From assembly GCF_001439665.1 (NCBI RefSeq), contig NZ_LMAK01000015.1, positions 1 to 64,000 on the forward strand: DNA of 64,000 nucleotides. Reading direction: 5' to 3'. The translations under genes were made by a program, and so were the position numbers. This document shows, piece after piece, positions 52,710 to 63,187 of this stretch. Position 1 is the first letter of the stretch. Each line of letters opens with the position of its first letter. This DNA is from Formosa algae (GTDB lineage Bacteria; Bacteroidota; Bacteroidia; Flavobacteriales; Flavobacteriaceae). The notes below the pieces were generated by a model. It was not told the origin of the DNA, did no database searches, and saw only the letters and a program-made list of their open reading frames with translations.

Positions 52710-55256
52710 TTAAGATTCTGTGGGATTTTCTTGTTTTTCAATGGTGATTACAAGTTCTTGACTAGCATCATCTAAATCCATTAAAATAACATCTCCTTCG
52801 TGAATTTTAGATGTAATAATCTTTTCTGCTAAAGCATCTTCAACATATTTCTGAATGGCCCGTTTTAAAGGACGTGCTCCATATTGTTTATCAAATCCTT
52901 TTTCTGCAATAAAACTAGTTGCTTTGTCGCTTAGTTTTAAATCGTAACCAAGATCTTTGATGCGTAACAATAATTTATCAAGTTCTATTTTGATAATATC
53001 GTTAAGGTCTGCTTTTTCTAAAGTATTAAATACAATAACATCATCTATTCTATTCAAGAACTCAGGAGCAAAGGCTTTCTTTAAAGCACTTTCAATAACG
53101 CTTCTTGTATTCGCATCTTCTTGTGCTTTTTGAGATGCAGTACCAAAACCAATTCCAGTACCGAAATCTTTCAATTTACGGGCACCAATATTAGATGTCA
53201 TGATAATAATAGTATTTCTGAAATCTATTTTACGACCTAAGCTGTCTGTTAAGAATCCGTCGTCTAAAACTTGAAGCATCATGTTAAATACATCCGGATG
53301 CGCTTTTTCAATTTCATCTAAAAGGACAACAGCGTAAGGTTTACGACGAATTTTTTCGGTTAACTGTCCACCTTCTTCATACCCTACGTATCCTGGAGGC
53401 GCTCCAACTAATCTAGAAATGGCGAATTTTTCCATGTATTCACTCATATCTATTCTAACTAATGCATCTTCACTATCAAATAATTGTTTAGCAAGTACTT
53501 TAGCTAATTGGGTTTTACCAACTCCTGTCTGACCTAAAAAGATAAATGAACCAATTGGTTTGTTAGGATCTTTAAGTCCAGCACGATTTCTTTGAATGGC
53601 TTTTACCACTTTAGAAACCGCTTCGTCTTGTCCGATTACCTTTCCTTTTATAAGTTCTGGTAAAACGGCCAATTTATTGCTTTCTGTTTGGGCAATTCTG
53701 TTAACTGGAATTCCAGTCATCATAGAAACGACATCTGCTACATTATCTTCTGTGACTAGTTCGCGATGTTGTTTAGTATCTTCTTCCCATTTTTCTTGTG
53801 CGATCGCTAACTCTTTTTCAAGACGCTTTTCATCGTCTCTTAATTTAGCTGCTTCCTCGTATTTTTGTTTTTTAACAACAGATGTTTTTGTTTCTCTAAC
53901 TTGTTCAAGTTCATTTTCAAGTTCAAGAATTTTTTTAGGCACATTAATATTGGTAATGTGTACGCGAGAACCGGCTTCGTCTAAAGCATCTATCGCTTTG
54001 TCTGGTAAAAAACGATCTGTCATATAGCGACTAGTTAATTTTACACAAGCAGTAATAGCTTCTGGTGTATAATTTACGTTATGGTGACTTTCGTATTTAT
54101 CTTTTATATTATTTAAAATTTCAATGGTTTGTTCTACTGTAGTTGGTTCTACAATAACTTTTTGGAAACGACGTTCTAAGGCGCCATCTTTTTCGATATA
54201 CTGTCTGTATTCGTCTAAAGTTGTTGCACCAACACATTGAATTTCTCCACGTGCTAAAGCTGGTTTAAACATGTTAGAAGCATCTAAACTTCCTGTAGCT
54301 CCACCGGCACCTACAATGGTGTGAATTTCATCAATAAAAAGAATAATATCCTCATTCTTTTCAAGTTCATTCATTACGGCTTTCATACGTTCTTCAAACT
54401 GTCCTCTATATTTGGTTCCAGCAACTAAGCTGGCTAAATCTAAAGTTACAACACGCTTATTAAATAGAATTCTAGATACTTTACGTTTTACAATTCTGTT
54501 CGCTAAACCTTCTGCAATGGCAGACTTACCAACACCAGGTTCTCCGATTAAAAGTGGGTTGTTTTTTTTACGTCGACTCAAAATCTGAGAGACACGTTCA
54601 ATTTCTTTTTCACGTCCAACAACAGGGTCTAGTTTACCTTCTTCAGCCATGGCTGTTAAATCACGACCAAAATTATCTAAAACAGGTGTTTTAGATTTTT
54701 TGTTTGCTTTTCCTGTTGGTGTATTGAACAAATTATCTTTTGTAGCGTCATCTTCGCTAGGGCCGTCATCTTGGAAGGATTCAGCCTTTGGTTCTATATA
54801 ATTATCATCGTTTGTAATCATAAATTTAAATTGTTCTTTAACGTTATCATAATCTACTTTCAACTTGTTTAAGAGCTTAGTTGTAGGGTCATTTTCGTTC
54901 CTTAATATACACAATAATAAATGTGCGGTGTTAATGGAATTACTTTGAAATAGCTTGGCTTCTAAAAATGTTGTTTTTAAAGCGCGTTCTGCTTGTCTTG
55001 TAAGGTGCAAATTCTTCTTCTCGTTAGAAATTGCGGTTAATGTTGGGTTTGCAGGGCTTAATATTTCTACTTTTCTCCTTAAATGATTTAGATCTATATC
55101 TAAGGCGTTTAAAATATTTATTGCTTTACCGTTACCGTCTCTTAAAAGTCCAAGCATAAGATGTTCTGTGCCAATAAAGTCGTGTCCTAAACGTAGGGCT
55201 TCTTCTTTACTATAAGCTATAACATCTTTTACTCTTGGTGAAAAATTATCATCCAT
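52710..55256 (-). CDS. clpC: ATP-dependent Clp protease ATP-binding subunit ClpC
   Basis: The 848-residue AAA+ unfoldase delivers substrates to ClpP. It has the N-terminal Clp-N repeats (1-145), the first AAA+ domain with GEPGVGKSAIAEG, a short middle region carrying a UVR-type motif (KYEEAAKLRDDEKRLEKEL, about 470) that separates ClpC from ClpB, and the second AAA+ domain with GQTGVGKTQLAKVL. No clpP is in the window. It is divergent from gyrA. I did not recognise a CtsR site upstream. Confidence 0.97.
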   Translation of the reverse strand: MDDNFSPRVKDVIAYSKEEALRLGHDFIGTEHLMLGLLRDGNGKAINILNALDIDLNHLRRKVEILSPANPTLTAISNEKKNLHLTRQAERALKTTFLEAKLFQSNSINTAHLLLCILRNENDPTTKLLNKLKVDYDNVKEQFKFMITNDDNYIEPKAESFQDDGPSEDDATKDNLFNTPTGKANKKSKTPVLDNFGRDLTAMAEEGKLDPVVGREKEIERVSQILSRRKKNNPLLIGEPGVGKSAIAEGLANRIVKRKVSRILFNKRVVTLDLASLVAGTKYRGQFEERMKAVMNELEKNEDIILFIDEIHTIVGAGGATGSLDASNMFKPALARGEIQCVGATTLDEYRQYIEKDGALERRFQKVIVEPTTVEQTIEILNNIKDKYESHHNVNYTPEAITACVKLTSRYMTDRFLPDKAIDALDEAGSRVHITNINVPKKILELENELEQVRETKTSVVKKQKYEEAAKLRDDEKRLEKELAIAQEKWEEDTKQHRELVTEDNVADVVSMMTGIPVNRIAQTESNKLAVLPELIKGKVIGQDEAVSKVVKAIQRNRAGLKDPNKPIGSFIFLGQTGVGKTQLAKVLAKQLFDSEDALVRIDMSEYMEKFAISRLVGAPPGYVGYEEGGQLTEKIRRKPYAVVLLDEIEKAHPDVFNMMLQVLDDGFLTDSLGRKIDFRNTIIIMTSNIGARKLKDFGTGIGFGTASQKAQEDANTRSVIESALKKAFAPEFLNRIDDVIVFNTLEKADLNDIIKIELDKLLLRIKDLGYDLKLSDKATSFIAEKGFDKQYGARPLKRAIQKYVEDALAEKIITSKIHEGDVILMDLDDASQELVITIEKQENPTES

Positions 55257-55515
55257 AAATTAAATCCTTTCTGCATTAAAATTACTAAAACATATTACCA
55301 AAGACAAAAAGTATACCTTAATTATATGATTTATGCTAATAGAAAAAAAATCTTTGTATAATCAAAATATTTGCTGTCTTACTTATTAACTAAACCCCTT
55401 GTACGAATTGTTAATAAAAACGCTTAAAAACAGTGTTAAAACGCCTGCTATTACTCGCGAAATGGTTATATTAGCGCGATTTGAAACACACAAGATAACT
55501 AAATTATTTTTATAG

Positions 55516-58074
55516 ATGGCAGAAGGAGAAAAGCTTATTCCAATTAATATCGAAGACGAAATGAAAACGGCTTACATTGATTATTCAATGTCAGTCATTG
55601 TGTCACGTGCGCTTCCCGATGTTAGAGATGGTTTAAAACCTGTACACAGACGTGTTTTATATGGAATGTACGAACTGGGAGTTAGAGCAACTGGAGCGCA
55701 TAAAAAGTCAGCAAGAATTGTTGGTGAAGTTTTAGGAAAGTATCACCCACACGGAGATACATCGGTTTACGACGCTATGGTACGTATGGCTCAAGAATGG
55801 AGTTTACGTTATATGTTAGTAGACGGGCAAGGTAACTTTGGTTCTGTAGATGGAGATAGTCCTGCAGCAATGCGTTATACAGAAGCGCGTATGCGCAAGA
55901 TTTCTGAAGACATGTTGGCAGATATCGACAAGGAAACAGTAGACCATAAATTAAACTTTGATGATACATTAAAAGAACCAACCGTGTTACCAACACGTGT
56001 TCCTGGTTTATTAATTAATGGAGCCTCTGGTATTGCTGTAGGTATGGCTACTAATATGCCACCACACAATTTAACAGAAGTGGTTGAAGGTACTATTGCG
56101 TATATCGAAAATAAAGATATTACAATAGACGAATTAATTCAATATATAAAAGCTCCCGATTTTCCTACTGGAGGAACCATTTTTGGTTACGATGGTGTAA
56201 AAGAAGCTTTTCATACAGGGCGTGGTCGTGTTATAATGCGAGCCAAAGCTAATATTGAAGAAGTGCACGGACGCGAATGTATTATTGTTACAGAAATTCC
56301 GTATCAAGTAAATAAGGCTGAAATGATTAAAAAAACAGCCGATTTAGTGAACGATAAAAAATTAGACGGTATTTCTACGATAAGAGATGAGTCTGATAGA
56401 AATGGAATGCGTATTGTATATGTATTAAAACGTGATGCGATTCCTAATATCGTTTTAAATAAATTATATAAGTTCACACAATTACAAACGTCTTTTAGTG
56501 TAAACAATATTGCACTGGTTAATGGACGTCCAGAATTGTTAAACTTAAAAGATTTAATTCATCATTTTGTTGAGCATAGACATGACGTTGTAGTAAGACG
56601 TACAACTTACGAATTACGTAAAGCAGAAGAGCGTGCTCACATATTAGAAGGATTAATTATTGCTTCTGATAATATTGATGAAGTGATTCAAATAATTCGT
56701 AGTTCATCTAATGCAGATGAAGCTCGTGAACGTTTAATAGAACGTTTTAAACTTTCTGAAATTCAGGCTAAAGCTATTGTCGAAATGCGTCTACGCCAGT
56801 TAACAGGATTAGAGCAAGACAAGTTACGTTCAGAATACGACGATATTATGAAAACCATAGAGGATTTAAAAGATATCTTGGAAAAGAAAGAACGTCGAAT
56901 GAATATCATTAAAGACGAACTTCAAGTTATTAAAGATAAATATGGTGATGAGCGTCGTTCTATTATAGAATATGCAGGAGGTGATTTAAGTATTGAAGAT
57001 ATGATCCCGGATGAGCAAGTGGTAATTACTATTTCTCATGCAGGTTACATTAAGCGTACTTCGCTTAATGAATATAAAACACAACATAGAGGTGGTGTTG
57101 GGCAAAAAGCTTCAACAACCCGAAATGAAGATTTCTTAGAGCATTTATTTGTGGGAACCAACCACCAGTACATGTTATTCTTTACACAAAAAGGAAAATG
57201 TTTCTGGATGCGTGTTTACGAAATTCCTGAAGGAAGTAAAACCTCTAAAGGTCGAGCTATTCAGAATTTAATAAACATTGAACAAGACGATAAAGTTATG
57301 GCATTTATTTGTACTCAAGACCTTAAGGACGAAGCGTATATTAATAGTCATTACGTCATCATGGCGACTAAAAATGGTCAAGTTAAGAAAACATCTTTAG
57401 AGCAATATTCTCGTCCGCGAACTAATGGTATTAATGCCATCACAATTAAAGAAGACGATGTACTTTTAGAAGCTAAACTTACAACAGGAACAAGTCAAGT
57501 GATGTTAGCCTTACAGTCTGGTAAAGCCATTCGTTTCGAAGAAGCTAAGACAAGACCAATGGGAAGAGGTGCATCTGGAGTACGCGGAATTACTTTAGCA
57601 CATGAAGGTGATGAGGTTATTGGCATGATTACTGTAGAGAACCCACAAGAAGAATCTGTTTTAGTTGTTTCTGAAAACGGATATGGTAAACGTACTTATA
57701 TTGACGATCCAGAAGATGGAGAACCAGTTTATAGAGTTACTAACCGTGGAGGAAAAGGTGTAAAAACGATTTCTATTACAGAAAAAACGGGTAAATTAGT
57801 ATCCATTAAAACTGTTTCAGATTCAGACGATCTTATGATTATCAATAAATCAGGTATCGCCATTAGAATTGCTGTTCAAGATTTAAGAGTAATGGGTCGT
57901 GCAACACAAGGTGTAAAACTTATAAATTTAAAAGGGAATGATTCTATAGCAGCAGTTGCGAAAGTAATGCATGAAGAAGAAACCTTAGTAGATATTGAAG
58001 CAGAAGAAGGTGTAGATACACCTACAGATGGTGATGATACTACAATTGAAAATGACAACATAGAAAACAATTAA
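55516..58074 (+). CDS. gyrA: DNA gyrase subunit A
   Basis: GyrA is the DNA-cleaving subunit of gyrase, which introduces negative supercoils. The 852-residue protein has the catalytic Tyr121 in AMRYTEARM, the quinolone-region sequence [10 protein letters not shown] with positions 82 (Thr) and 86 (Asp) matching E. coli Ser83 and Asp87, and C-terminal beta-pinwheel blades with a GyrA-box-like [11 protein letters not shown]. The tail is very acidic ([18 protein letters not shown]), a known regulatory feature. Thr replaces the E. coli Ser83 at the fluoroquinolone contact. The TPR gene follows after 26 bp. Confidence 0.98.
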   Translation: MAEGEKLIPINIEDEMKTAYIDYSMSVIVSRALPDVRDGLKPVHRRVLYGMYELGVRATGAHKKSARIVGEVLGKYHPHGDTSVYDAMVRMAQEWSLRYMLVDGQGNFGSVDGDSPAAMRYTEARMRKISEDMLADIDKETVDHKLNFDDTLKEPTVLPTRVPGLLINGASGIAVGMATNMPPHNLTEVVEGTIAYIENKDITIDELIQYIKAPDFPTGGTIFGYDGVKEAFHTGRGRVIMRAKANIEEVHGRECIIVTEIPYQVNKAEMIKKTADLVNDKKLDGISTIRDESDRNGMRIVYVLKRDAIPNIVLNKLYKFTQLQTSFSVNNIALVNGRPELLNLKDLIHHFVEHRHDVVVRRTTYELRKAEERAHILEGLIIASDNIDEVIQIIRSSSNADEARERLIERFKLSEIQAKAIVEMRLRQLTGLEQDKLRSEYDDIMKTIEDLKDILEKKERRMNIIKDELQVIKDKYGDERRSIIEYAGGDLSIEDMIPDEQVVITISHAGYIKRTSLNEYKTQHRGGVGQKASTTRNEDFLEHLFVGTNHQYMLFFTQKGKCFWMRVYEIPEGSKTSKGRAIQNLINIEQDDKVMAFICTQDLKDEAYINSHYVIMATKNGQVKKTSLEQYSRPRTNGINAITIKEDDVLLEAKLTTGTSQVMLALQSGKAIRFEEAKTRPMGRGASGVRGITLAHEGDEVIGMITVENPQEESVLVVSENGYGKRTYIDDPEDGEPVYRVTNRGGKGVKTISITEKTGKLVSIKTVSDSDDLMIINKSGIAIRIAVQDLRVMGRATQGVKLINLKGNDSIAAVAKVMHEEETLVDIEAEEGVDTPTDGDDTTIENDNIENN

Positions 58075-58100
58075 TTAACAATTAACATAATTTTATTACA

Positions 58101-59345
58101 ATGAAAAAACAGGTTATAGTTGCTTTGGCTTTATCCGTTAGTGCATTTTCTTTTGCACAAAAAAAAGAATTAAAGGCAGCGGAAAAGGCAATTAAAAGCA
58201 ATAATTACGCAGAAGCAAAGGCATCTTTAAATCAAGTTACGCCAATGTTATCTTCTATAGATGATAAATACAAGTCAAAGTATTATTATCTACAAGCAGA
58301 AGCTTTATATGCAAATGGTGCAGGTTCTGCAGCAGATGTTACTAAAGCGCTTGAAAACTTAGATCAGGTTGATGATTCTATGAAGAGTGAAGTAGCAGAG
58401 TTTAAAAACAACATGCAAAACACGTATTTAGTTAAAGCGAACGACAACTTCAAGGCTAAGAATTATACAGTAGCTAGTCAGCAGTTTGAGCAATTATACA
58501 ACATTGTGCCTACAGATACTACGTATTTGTATTATGCAGCAGTAAGTTCTGTAAGTGATCAGGATTACGATACGGCTTTAAGACAGTACAAAACTTTAGA
58601 TGAGTTAGGATACACAGGTATCGAAACGCAATATTATGCTACAAATGTGGCAACTGGAGAAGAAGAAGTTATGGCTCAAAGCCAAAGAGATTTATTTGTG
58701 AAAGCAAAATCTCATAACAATCCAGGTATGCGTAAAACAGATTCTAAACAAGGTGAAATCACTAAGAACATCGCTTTAATTTTAGTATCTCAAGGAAAAA
58801 CAGATGAAGCTTTAGCAGCAGCTAAAAAAGCAAGATTACAAGATCCTGATAACTTAGATTTAATCTTAACTGAAGCTAATTTATATTTAGAATTAGAAGA
58901 AACAGATAAGTTTAAAGAATTAATGGAAGAGGCTGTTAAACAACAACCAGACAATCCAAACTTACACTACAACATTGGTGTTATTTCTTTAAAGAATCAA
59001 GACTTTGAAGGTGCAAGAACTGCATTCGAAAAAGCTCTAGAGATTAAGCCTGATTATGCAGATGCAGCTTTAAACGAGTCTACAACTTACATTGATGAAG
59101 GAAACTCTCTAATTGAAGAAATGAATAGCTTAGGTACAAGTAAAGCAGATAATGCACGTTACGATGAGTTACGCGCTAAAAAGACTAGTTTATTTGACAA
59201 AGGAGCAGATGTTCTAGTTCAATATATTGCTAAAAACCCTAATCCAGTACCAAATATTTACCAACAATTAATAAATATTTACAACGCTACTGGTGAAACT
59301 GATAAAGCTAAAGAAGTACAAGCAAAATTAGATGCTGCTAAATAA
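58101..59345 (+). CDS. Secreted TPR-repeat protein
   Basis: A 414-residue protein with a signal peptide (MKKQVIVALALSVSAFSFAQ) and several TPR repeats, the clearest being LVSQGKTDEALAAAKKARLQDPDNLDLI and HYNIGVISLKNQDFEGARTAFEKALEIKPDYADAAL. It lies directly after gyrA, which I believe is conserved in Flavobacteriaceae. TPR domains mediate protein contacts; the partner is unknown. A strong terminator follows. Confidence 0.88.
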   Translation: MKKQVIVALALSVSAFSFAQKKELKAAEKAIKSNNYAEAKASLNQVTPMLSSIDDKYKSKYYYLQAEALYANGAGSAADVTKALENLDQVDDSMKSEVAEFKNNMQNTYLVKANDNFKAKNYTVASQQFEQLYNIVPTDTTYLYYAAVSSVSDQDYDTALRQYKTLDELGYTGIETQYYATNVATGEEEVMAQSQRDLFVKAKSHNNPGMRKTDSKQGEITKNIALILVSQGKTDEALAAAKKARLQDPDNLDLILTEANLYLELEETDKFKELMEEAVKQQPDNPNLHYNIGVISLKNQDFEGARTAFEKALEIKPDYADAALNESTTYIDEGNSLIEEMNSLGTSKADNARYDELRAKKTSLFDKGADVLVQYIAKNPNPVPNIYQQLINIYNATGETDKAKEVQAKLDAAK

Positions 59346-59374
59346 TATTTAGTTCGTATATAAGTTAATGAAAT

Positions 59375-59404
59375 AGCCTGTGAATTTATATCACAGGCTT
59401 TTTT
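59375..59404 (+). terminator. Intrinsic terminator of the gyrA-TPR operon
   Basis: Perfect 9-bp arms AGCCTGTGA / TCACAGGCT (59375-59383 and 59391-59399) followed by six to seven Ts. Ends transcription from gyrA and the TPR gene. Confidence 0.9.
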
Positions 59405-60235
59405 ATGCTTTAACCTTACTTAATATAATAGAAGTTAACGTATAGTTTTAAAAGCTTTTAAAGCGTCTCTAGGCCTGATAAAACTAGATTTGTTTTACAA
59501 CTTAATGTTATATAAACTCATTATACGCTTTTCTTTAAAGCTCTAAATGATATATGTTTTCTACCAGTTAACTCATAAAGCTCACTGCATCAAAATATAA
59601 TATAGTATATATTATTCCAATTAATATAAGTGCAAAATTGTAGTTCTCTATTAAAATGAATCCACTTTTTTTAACCAAACCAAATGTTACAATTATCAGC
59701 TAAATAAACAAGTTATAAATAAGTTATATTTTAAGATTAAGTAGACCAGTTGAGGTTCGTTAATTTAGTATGTAAAATTAAATACAGTTAACAAAAGTTT
59801 GTCTACCGCTCGAGTAGGAGAGTAGCTTGTGTTTTAAGTAATCAATTAGTTTGGTAATTAAGAGTGTTTGATAGTCTGTTAAAAATGTCTAGTTAGTGTA
59901 TGTTATGTCATAATTATGCCTGTTTAGGTTGGCTAAGAATCACTTTTATTTCTCTTACTTAATATTATAATGAGCAATCAATCTAGTTACTGGTGATGCT
60001 CTAAATGATAATACACTGAGCTTATGTATGTCAAGTTAGACTTAGCATTAACTTCGATTATAATTCATTTTAATCAGAGAAATTAAGTGTGTTACATTGC
60101 GGTTAAATATTTCACTAGTATGATTACAATTGATAGTTTTTGATGACATACATTAATCATTTAAAAGCACTAATAGCTTTATTGTGGATGGTGTAGGGGA
60201 GTCAAGTTACTTTATACTTGTCAACTATCATAAAT
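59405..60235. other. ORF-free interval of about 830 bp
   Basis: No open frame, tRNA or recognised RNA family is visible in either strand. The sequence is AT-rich with stops in all frames. Features I can see: a GC-richer patch GTCTACCGCTCGAGTAGGAG around 59800-59820 with CTAC/GTAG arms; a 12-bp direct repeat CTTACTTAATAT at 59415 and 59954; and a tandem AAGTTATA at about 59710-59727. It might hold a small RNA, an upstream region of something lost, or decayed sequence. It is the only intergenic space of this size in the window. Confidence 0.6.
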
Positions 60236-60265
60236 AAAAAAAGCCGCTTAATAGCGGCTTTTTTT
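60236..60265 (-). terminator. Terminator of the T9SS-type adhesin/PorP/OmpA operon
   Basis: Perfect 8-bp arms AAGCCGCT / AGCGGCTT (60241-60248, 60253-60260) with TAAT loop and A/T-run flanks. It lies 21 bp past the OmpA-family stop on the minus strand, and the flanking runs would let it work in both directions. Confidence 0.88.
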
Positions 60266-60286
60266 ATTGTTGTGATTGAGTAATAA

Positions 60287-62200
60287 TTATTGCTTATTTT
60301 CTAAGATAATAAACTTAGATCGTCTGTTATCTTGGTGTTGTTCTTTAGTACACTTAACTCCGTTAGCACAATCATTAACCAGTTGTGTTTCTCCGTATCC
60401 AATTGCACTTTCAATTCTACTTGGATCAATTTCTCTAGATAAGATATAATCTCTTGTAGATTTAGCACGCTTATCAGATAAAGTTAAGTTATAATTATCT
60501 GGACCACGACTATCTGTATGCGATTCAATTTTAATTTTCATGTTTGGATGCTCTCTCATTACACCTACAATGTTTTCTAACTCGTAAGCTGCATCTGTTC
60601 TAATATCCCATTTATCGAAGTCGAAGTAAATAGGGTTAATCACAATTTCATCTTCAATAATAAGTGGTATTAAGTTAAGATCTATAGTCACTTCGTTTCC
60701 ATTAATTAAAGATGTGCTCACCTCTCTTAAGTCGTCTTTATAATCTGCTTTACTACCTAAAATATTATAGGTGTTATTACAGCTTACTTTGAAAGAGTAA
60801 AAACCATCTTCTCCTGTCATTACCTCTTTAACGACTTTACCAGTTTCGTCTATTAATTGAACACTAGCAAAAGCCAAAGGTAATACCGTTCTACTATCTC
60901 TTACAGTACCTGTGATCATTTGAGCACAAATCTCGAAAGAATAAATATCATCACTTCCTTTACCACCTTCACGGTTAGAAGAGAAATATCCTCTACCATT
61001 TCCAGTATTGATGTTATAAGCAAAATCATCTAAGCCACTATTAAAAGGTGCTCCAATGTTTTCTACACTCGTTCCACCTTTTAAAACATCAGATTTAAAG
61101 ATATCTAATAATCCTAGGTTTAAATAACTATCTGAAGAGAAGTATAAGTTGTTATCTTGATCTACAAACGGGAACATTTCTTTTCCAGCTGTATTTACTG
61201 CTGCACCTAAATTTACTGGGAAACCATAATTATCGTCTCCTAAAATTGCAACTTTCCAAATATCAGATTGTCCATATCCTCCTTCTCTATCTGAAGTAAA
61301 GTATAGTGTTTTATTATCTGGACTTAAAGCAGGATGACCTGTAGAGAATACTTTATCGTTAAAATTTAATTCTTGAACATCTTGCCAAGTTGTATCTACT
61401 AATGTTGCTTTGTAAATTTTTAAGTGAGATGTTCCTTCTCGATCTGCTTTTAATTTTCTGTTTTTACTAACGTTATCTCTTGTAAAATACATAGTCTTAC
61501 CATCGTTTGTAATGGCAACACTTGCTTCGTGATATTTAGTATTGATTTGATCACTCTTAACATAATTAGGGTATGTATAATTTAAAGCATCTTCTCCATC
61601 TGCACCTTCAGAAATATCAGATTGGTATATGTCTAAAAATGGCTGATCATTCCAAGCATATAATTCATCTTTAGTTTTCTTAGAAGTAGAGGCGAAGTAT
61701 AAAGTTCCGTCGTATTCAAAAGCACCAAAATCAGAATTTATAGTATTAATAGGTAGGTTAATTATATCTACATAAATACCTTCTGTACTTTTTAGTTTTT
61801 CATAAAGAGCAACATTTGTAAAATCTGTTCCATCTATACGATCTTCATCTTTTTGTGCTTCATTAAATTTTTCTAAATACACAACAGCGTCATCATACTG
61901 ACCTAAACTACGTAATGATTGTGCATATTTATAATAATAAATAGGATCTACATCATCGTGTTTTTCAATAGCCATTGCATACCAAGTTGCAGCTTTTTCA
62001 GAATCTGAGTTGTTGTAAAAACAATCTCCTAAACGTGTTAATACATGTGCACTACTGTCTCCTTTTTTAACAGCCTCTTGGTATAAATCACTTGCTTTAA
62101 CATAAGCGTAATTTTTAAAGAATTTGTCGGCTACCTTTTTTTGAGCAAAGATAAAAGTACTTGATAGTGCTAGTATGGTGAATATTAATTTTGTCTTCAT
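60287..62200 (-). CDS. OmpA-family protein with TPR, PD40 and carboxypeptidase-like domains
   Basis: A 637-residue protein with signal peptide MKTKLIFTILALSSTFIFAQ, then a TPR-like region (about 25-140), several PD40/WD40-like strands (FGAFEYDGTLYFAS, GHPALSPDNKTLYFTSDREGGYGQSDIWK), a carboxypeptidase-regulatory-like domain (about 425-495, ITGTVRDSRTVLPLAFASVQL), and a C-terminal OmpA peptidoglycan-binding domain (HTDSRGPDNYNLTLSDKRAKSTRDYI). Genes of this type pair with PorP/SprF in T9SS clusters of gliding bacteria; PorE is the best known relative. It follows PorP/SprF by 11 bp. Confidence 0.92.
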   Translation of the reverse strand: MKTKLIFTILALSSTFIFAQKKVADKFFKNYAYVKASDLYQEAVKKGDSSAHVLTRLGDCFYNNSDSEKAATWYAMAIEKHDDVDPIYYYKYAQSLRSLGQYDDAVVYLEKFNEAQKDEDRIDGTDFTNVALYEKLKSTEGIYVDIINLPINTINSDFGAFEYDGTLYFASTSKKTKDELYAWNDQPFLDIYQSDISEGADGEDALNYTYPNYVKSDQINTKYHEASVAITNDGKTMYFTRDNVSKNRKLKADREGTSHLKIYKATLVDTTWQDVQELNFNDKVFSTGHPALSPDNKTLYFTSDREGGYGQSDIWKVAILGDDNYGFPVNLGAAVNTAGKEMFPFVDQDNNLYFSSDSYLNLGLLDIFKSDVLKGGTSVENIGAPFNSGLDDFAYNINTGNGRGYFSSNREGGKGSDDIYSFEICAQMITGTVRDSRTVLPLAFASVQLIDETGKVVKEVMTGEDGFYSFKVSCNNTYNILGSKADYKDDLREVSTSLINGNEVTIDLNLIPLIIEDEIVINPIYFDFDKWDIRTDAAYELENIVGVMREHPNMKIKIESHTDSRGPDNYNLTLSDKRAKSTRDYILSREIDPSRIESAIGYGETQLVNDCANGVKCTKEQHQDNRRSKFIILENKQ

Positions 62201-62211
62201 AGTGGTAGTCT

Positions 62212-63177
62212 TTAGAAATATCTTGGGGATTTAATACGTCTTTCTTTAAATAATTCGAACATTAAAATGATCTCGTGAGTTCCGCTTTGGTAATATTTAA
62301 TTTCAGAATTTATAGGTGATTCATAAGTATAACCAATTCTTAGTTGTTTAGATACTTGGAAATCAATTAAACCTGCAATTGCATTAGTACCACCAAATGA
62401 GTAATCTGAAACTCCGTTTGATTGATTACCATCTACACCTGAGTTATGTCTGAAACCAGCTCCAATCCACATTTTGTCGTAGAATAAGAAGTTTGCTGTA
62501 ACATCGTATGATATAGGTGCACCATTGGTTGCTTTTAATAAGAATGATGGTTTAAACTTTGTATAACTTCCAATGTCCCAAACATACCCTCCAGTGAAGT
62601 AATAACTTACTCGCTCTAGAGCTTCATATTCGTTAGTGTTATAATCTGTGTTTAAAATTCTAGGAGCGGATAAACCTAAATACCACCTTTCTGAATGCCA
62701 GTAAACACCTGCTCCTACGTTTGGAGCCCAACGATCTTCAATACCATAAATAATCGGATCGTCTGGGTTGTTTAATCTGAAGTCCTGGTCTAAACTATAC
62801 TGAGTAAACCCAGCATTAATACCAAAAGCTAATTTAGATTTTTCACCCGTATTAATTGTGTATGAAAAACTTCCATATAAATAATTGAAGTTTTCTGCTC
62901 CAAGTTCATCATGTATAAATGAACCACCAATTCCTATCTTTTCGTTTTCTAAAGGCGAATGCACAGAAAGAGTTTGTGTTGTAGGAGCACCATCAATACC
63001 TACCCATTGGCTTCTATGAAGGCCAACAACGCTTAAGGTCTCTCTACTTCCTGTATACGCAGGGTTAATAGATATGGTGTTATACATGTATTGAGTAAAC
63101 TGTGGCAGTTGTTGTGCCATTCCAACCGTGCAACTCAATAATGCTAAAGCTACTATGTGATGCTTTAAAATTTTCAT
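62212..63177 (-). CDS. PorP/SprF family type IX secretion outer membrane protein
   Basis: A 321-residue beta-barrel with signal peptide MKILKHHIVALALLSCTVGMAQ. The family pattern is clear: QQLPQFTQYMYNTISINPAYTGSRETLSVVGLHRSQWVGIDGAPTTQTL. PorP/SprF-like proteins work with T9SS in export or attachment of particular substrates, often those with type B sorting domains, and this gene directly follows such an adhesin (11-bp gap). It lies upstream of the OmpA-family gene. The best-known member, SprF, is needed for SprB display in Flavobacterium. Confidence 0.95.
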   Translation of the reverse strand: MKILKHHIVALALLSCTVGMAQQLPQFTQYMYNTISINPAYTGSRETLSVVGLHRSQWVGIDGAPTTQTLSVHSPLENEKIGIGGSFIHDELGAENFNYLYGSFSYTINTGEKSKLAFGINAGFTQYSLDQDFRLNNPDDPIIYGIEDRWAPNVGAGVYWHSERWYLGLSAPRILNTDYNTNEYEALERVSYYFTGGYVWDIGSYTKFKPSFLLKATNGAPISYDVTANFLFYDKMWIGAGFRHNSGVDGNQSNGVSDYSFGGTNAIAGLIDFQVSKQLRIGYTYESPINSEIKYYQSGTHEIILMFELFKERRIKSPRYF

Positions 63178-63187
63178 AGGTTATTTT

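Noticed and set aside
48333-55256. A pseudo-duplication of clpB and clpC
   Set aside because: The two differ in middle domain and are both complete. They are standard separate family members.
59790-59830. A tRNA or tmRNA in the GC-richer patch
   Set aside because: No acceptor stem, T-loop GTTCGA-type sequence or CCA end, and no tmRNA tag ORF.
60175-60195. A DnaA box near TGTGGATGG
   Set aside because: Two mismatches from TGTGGATAA and a single copy.
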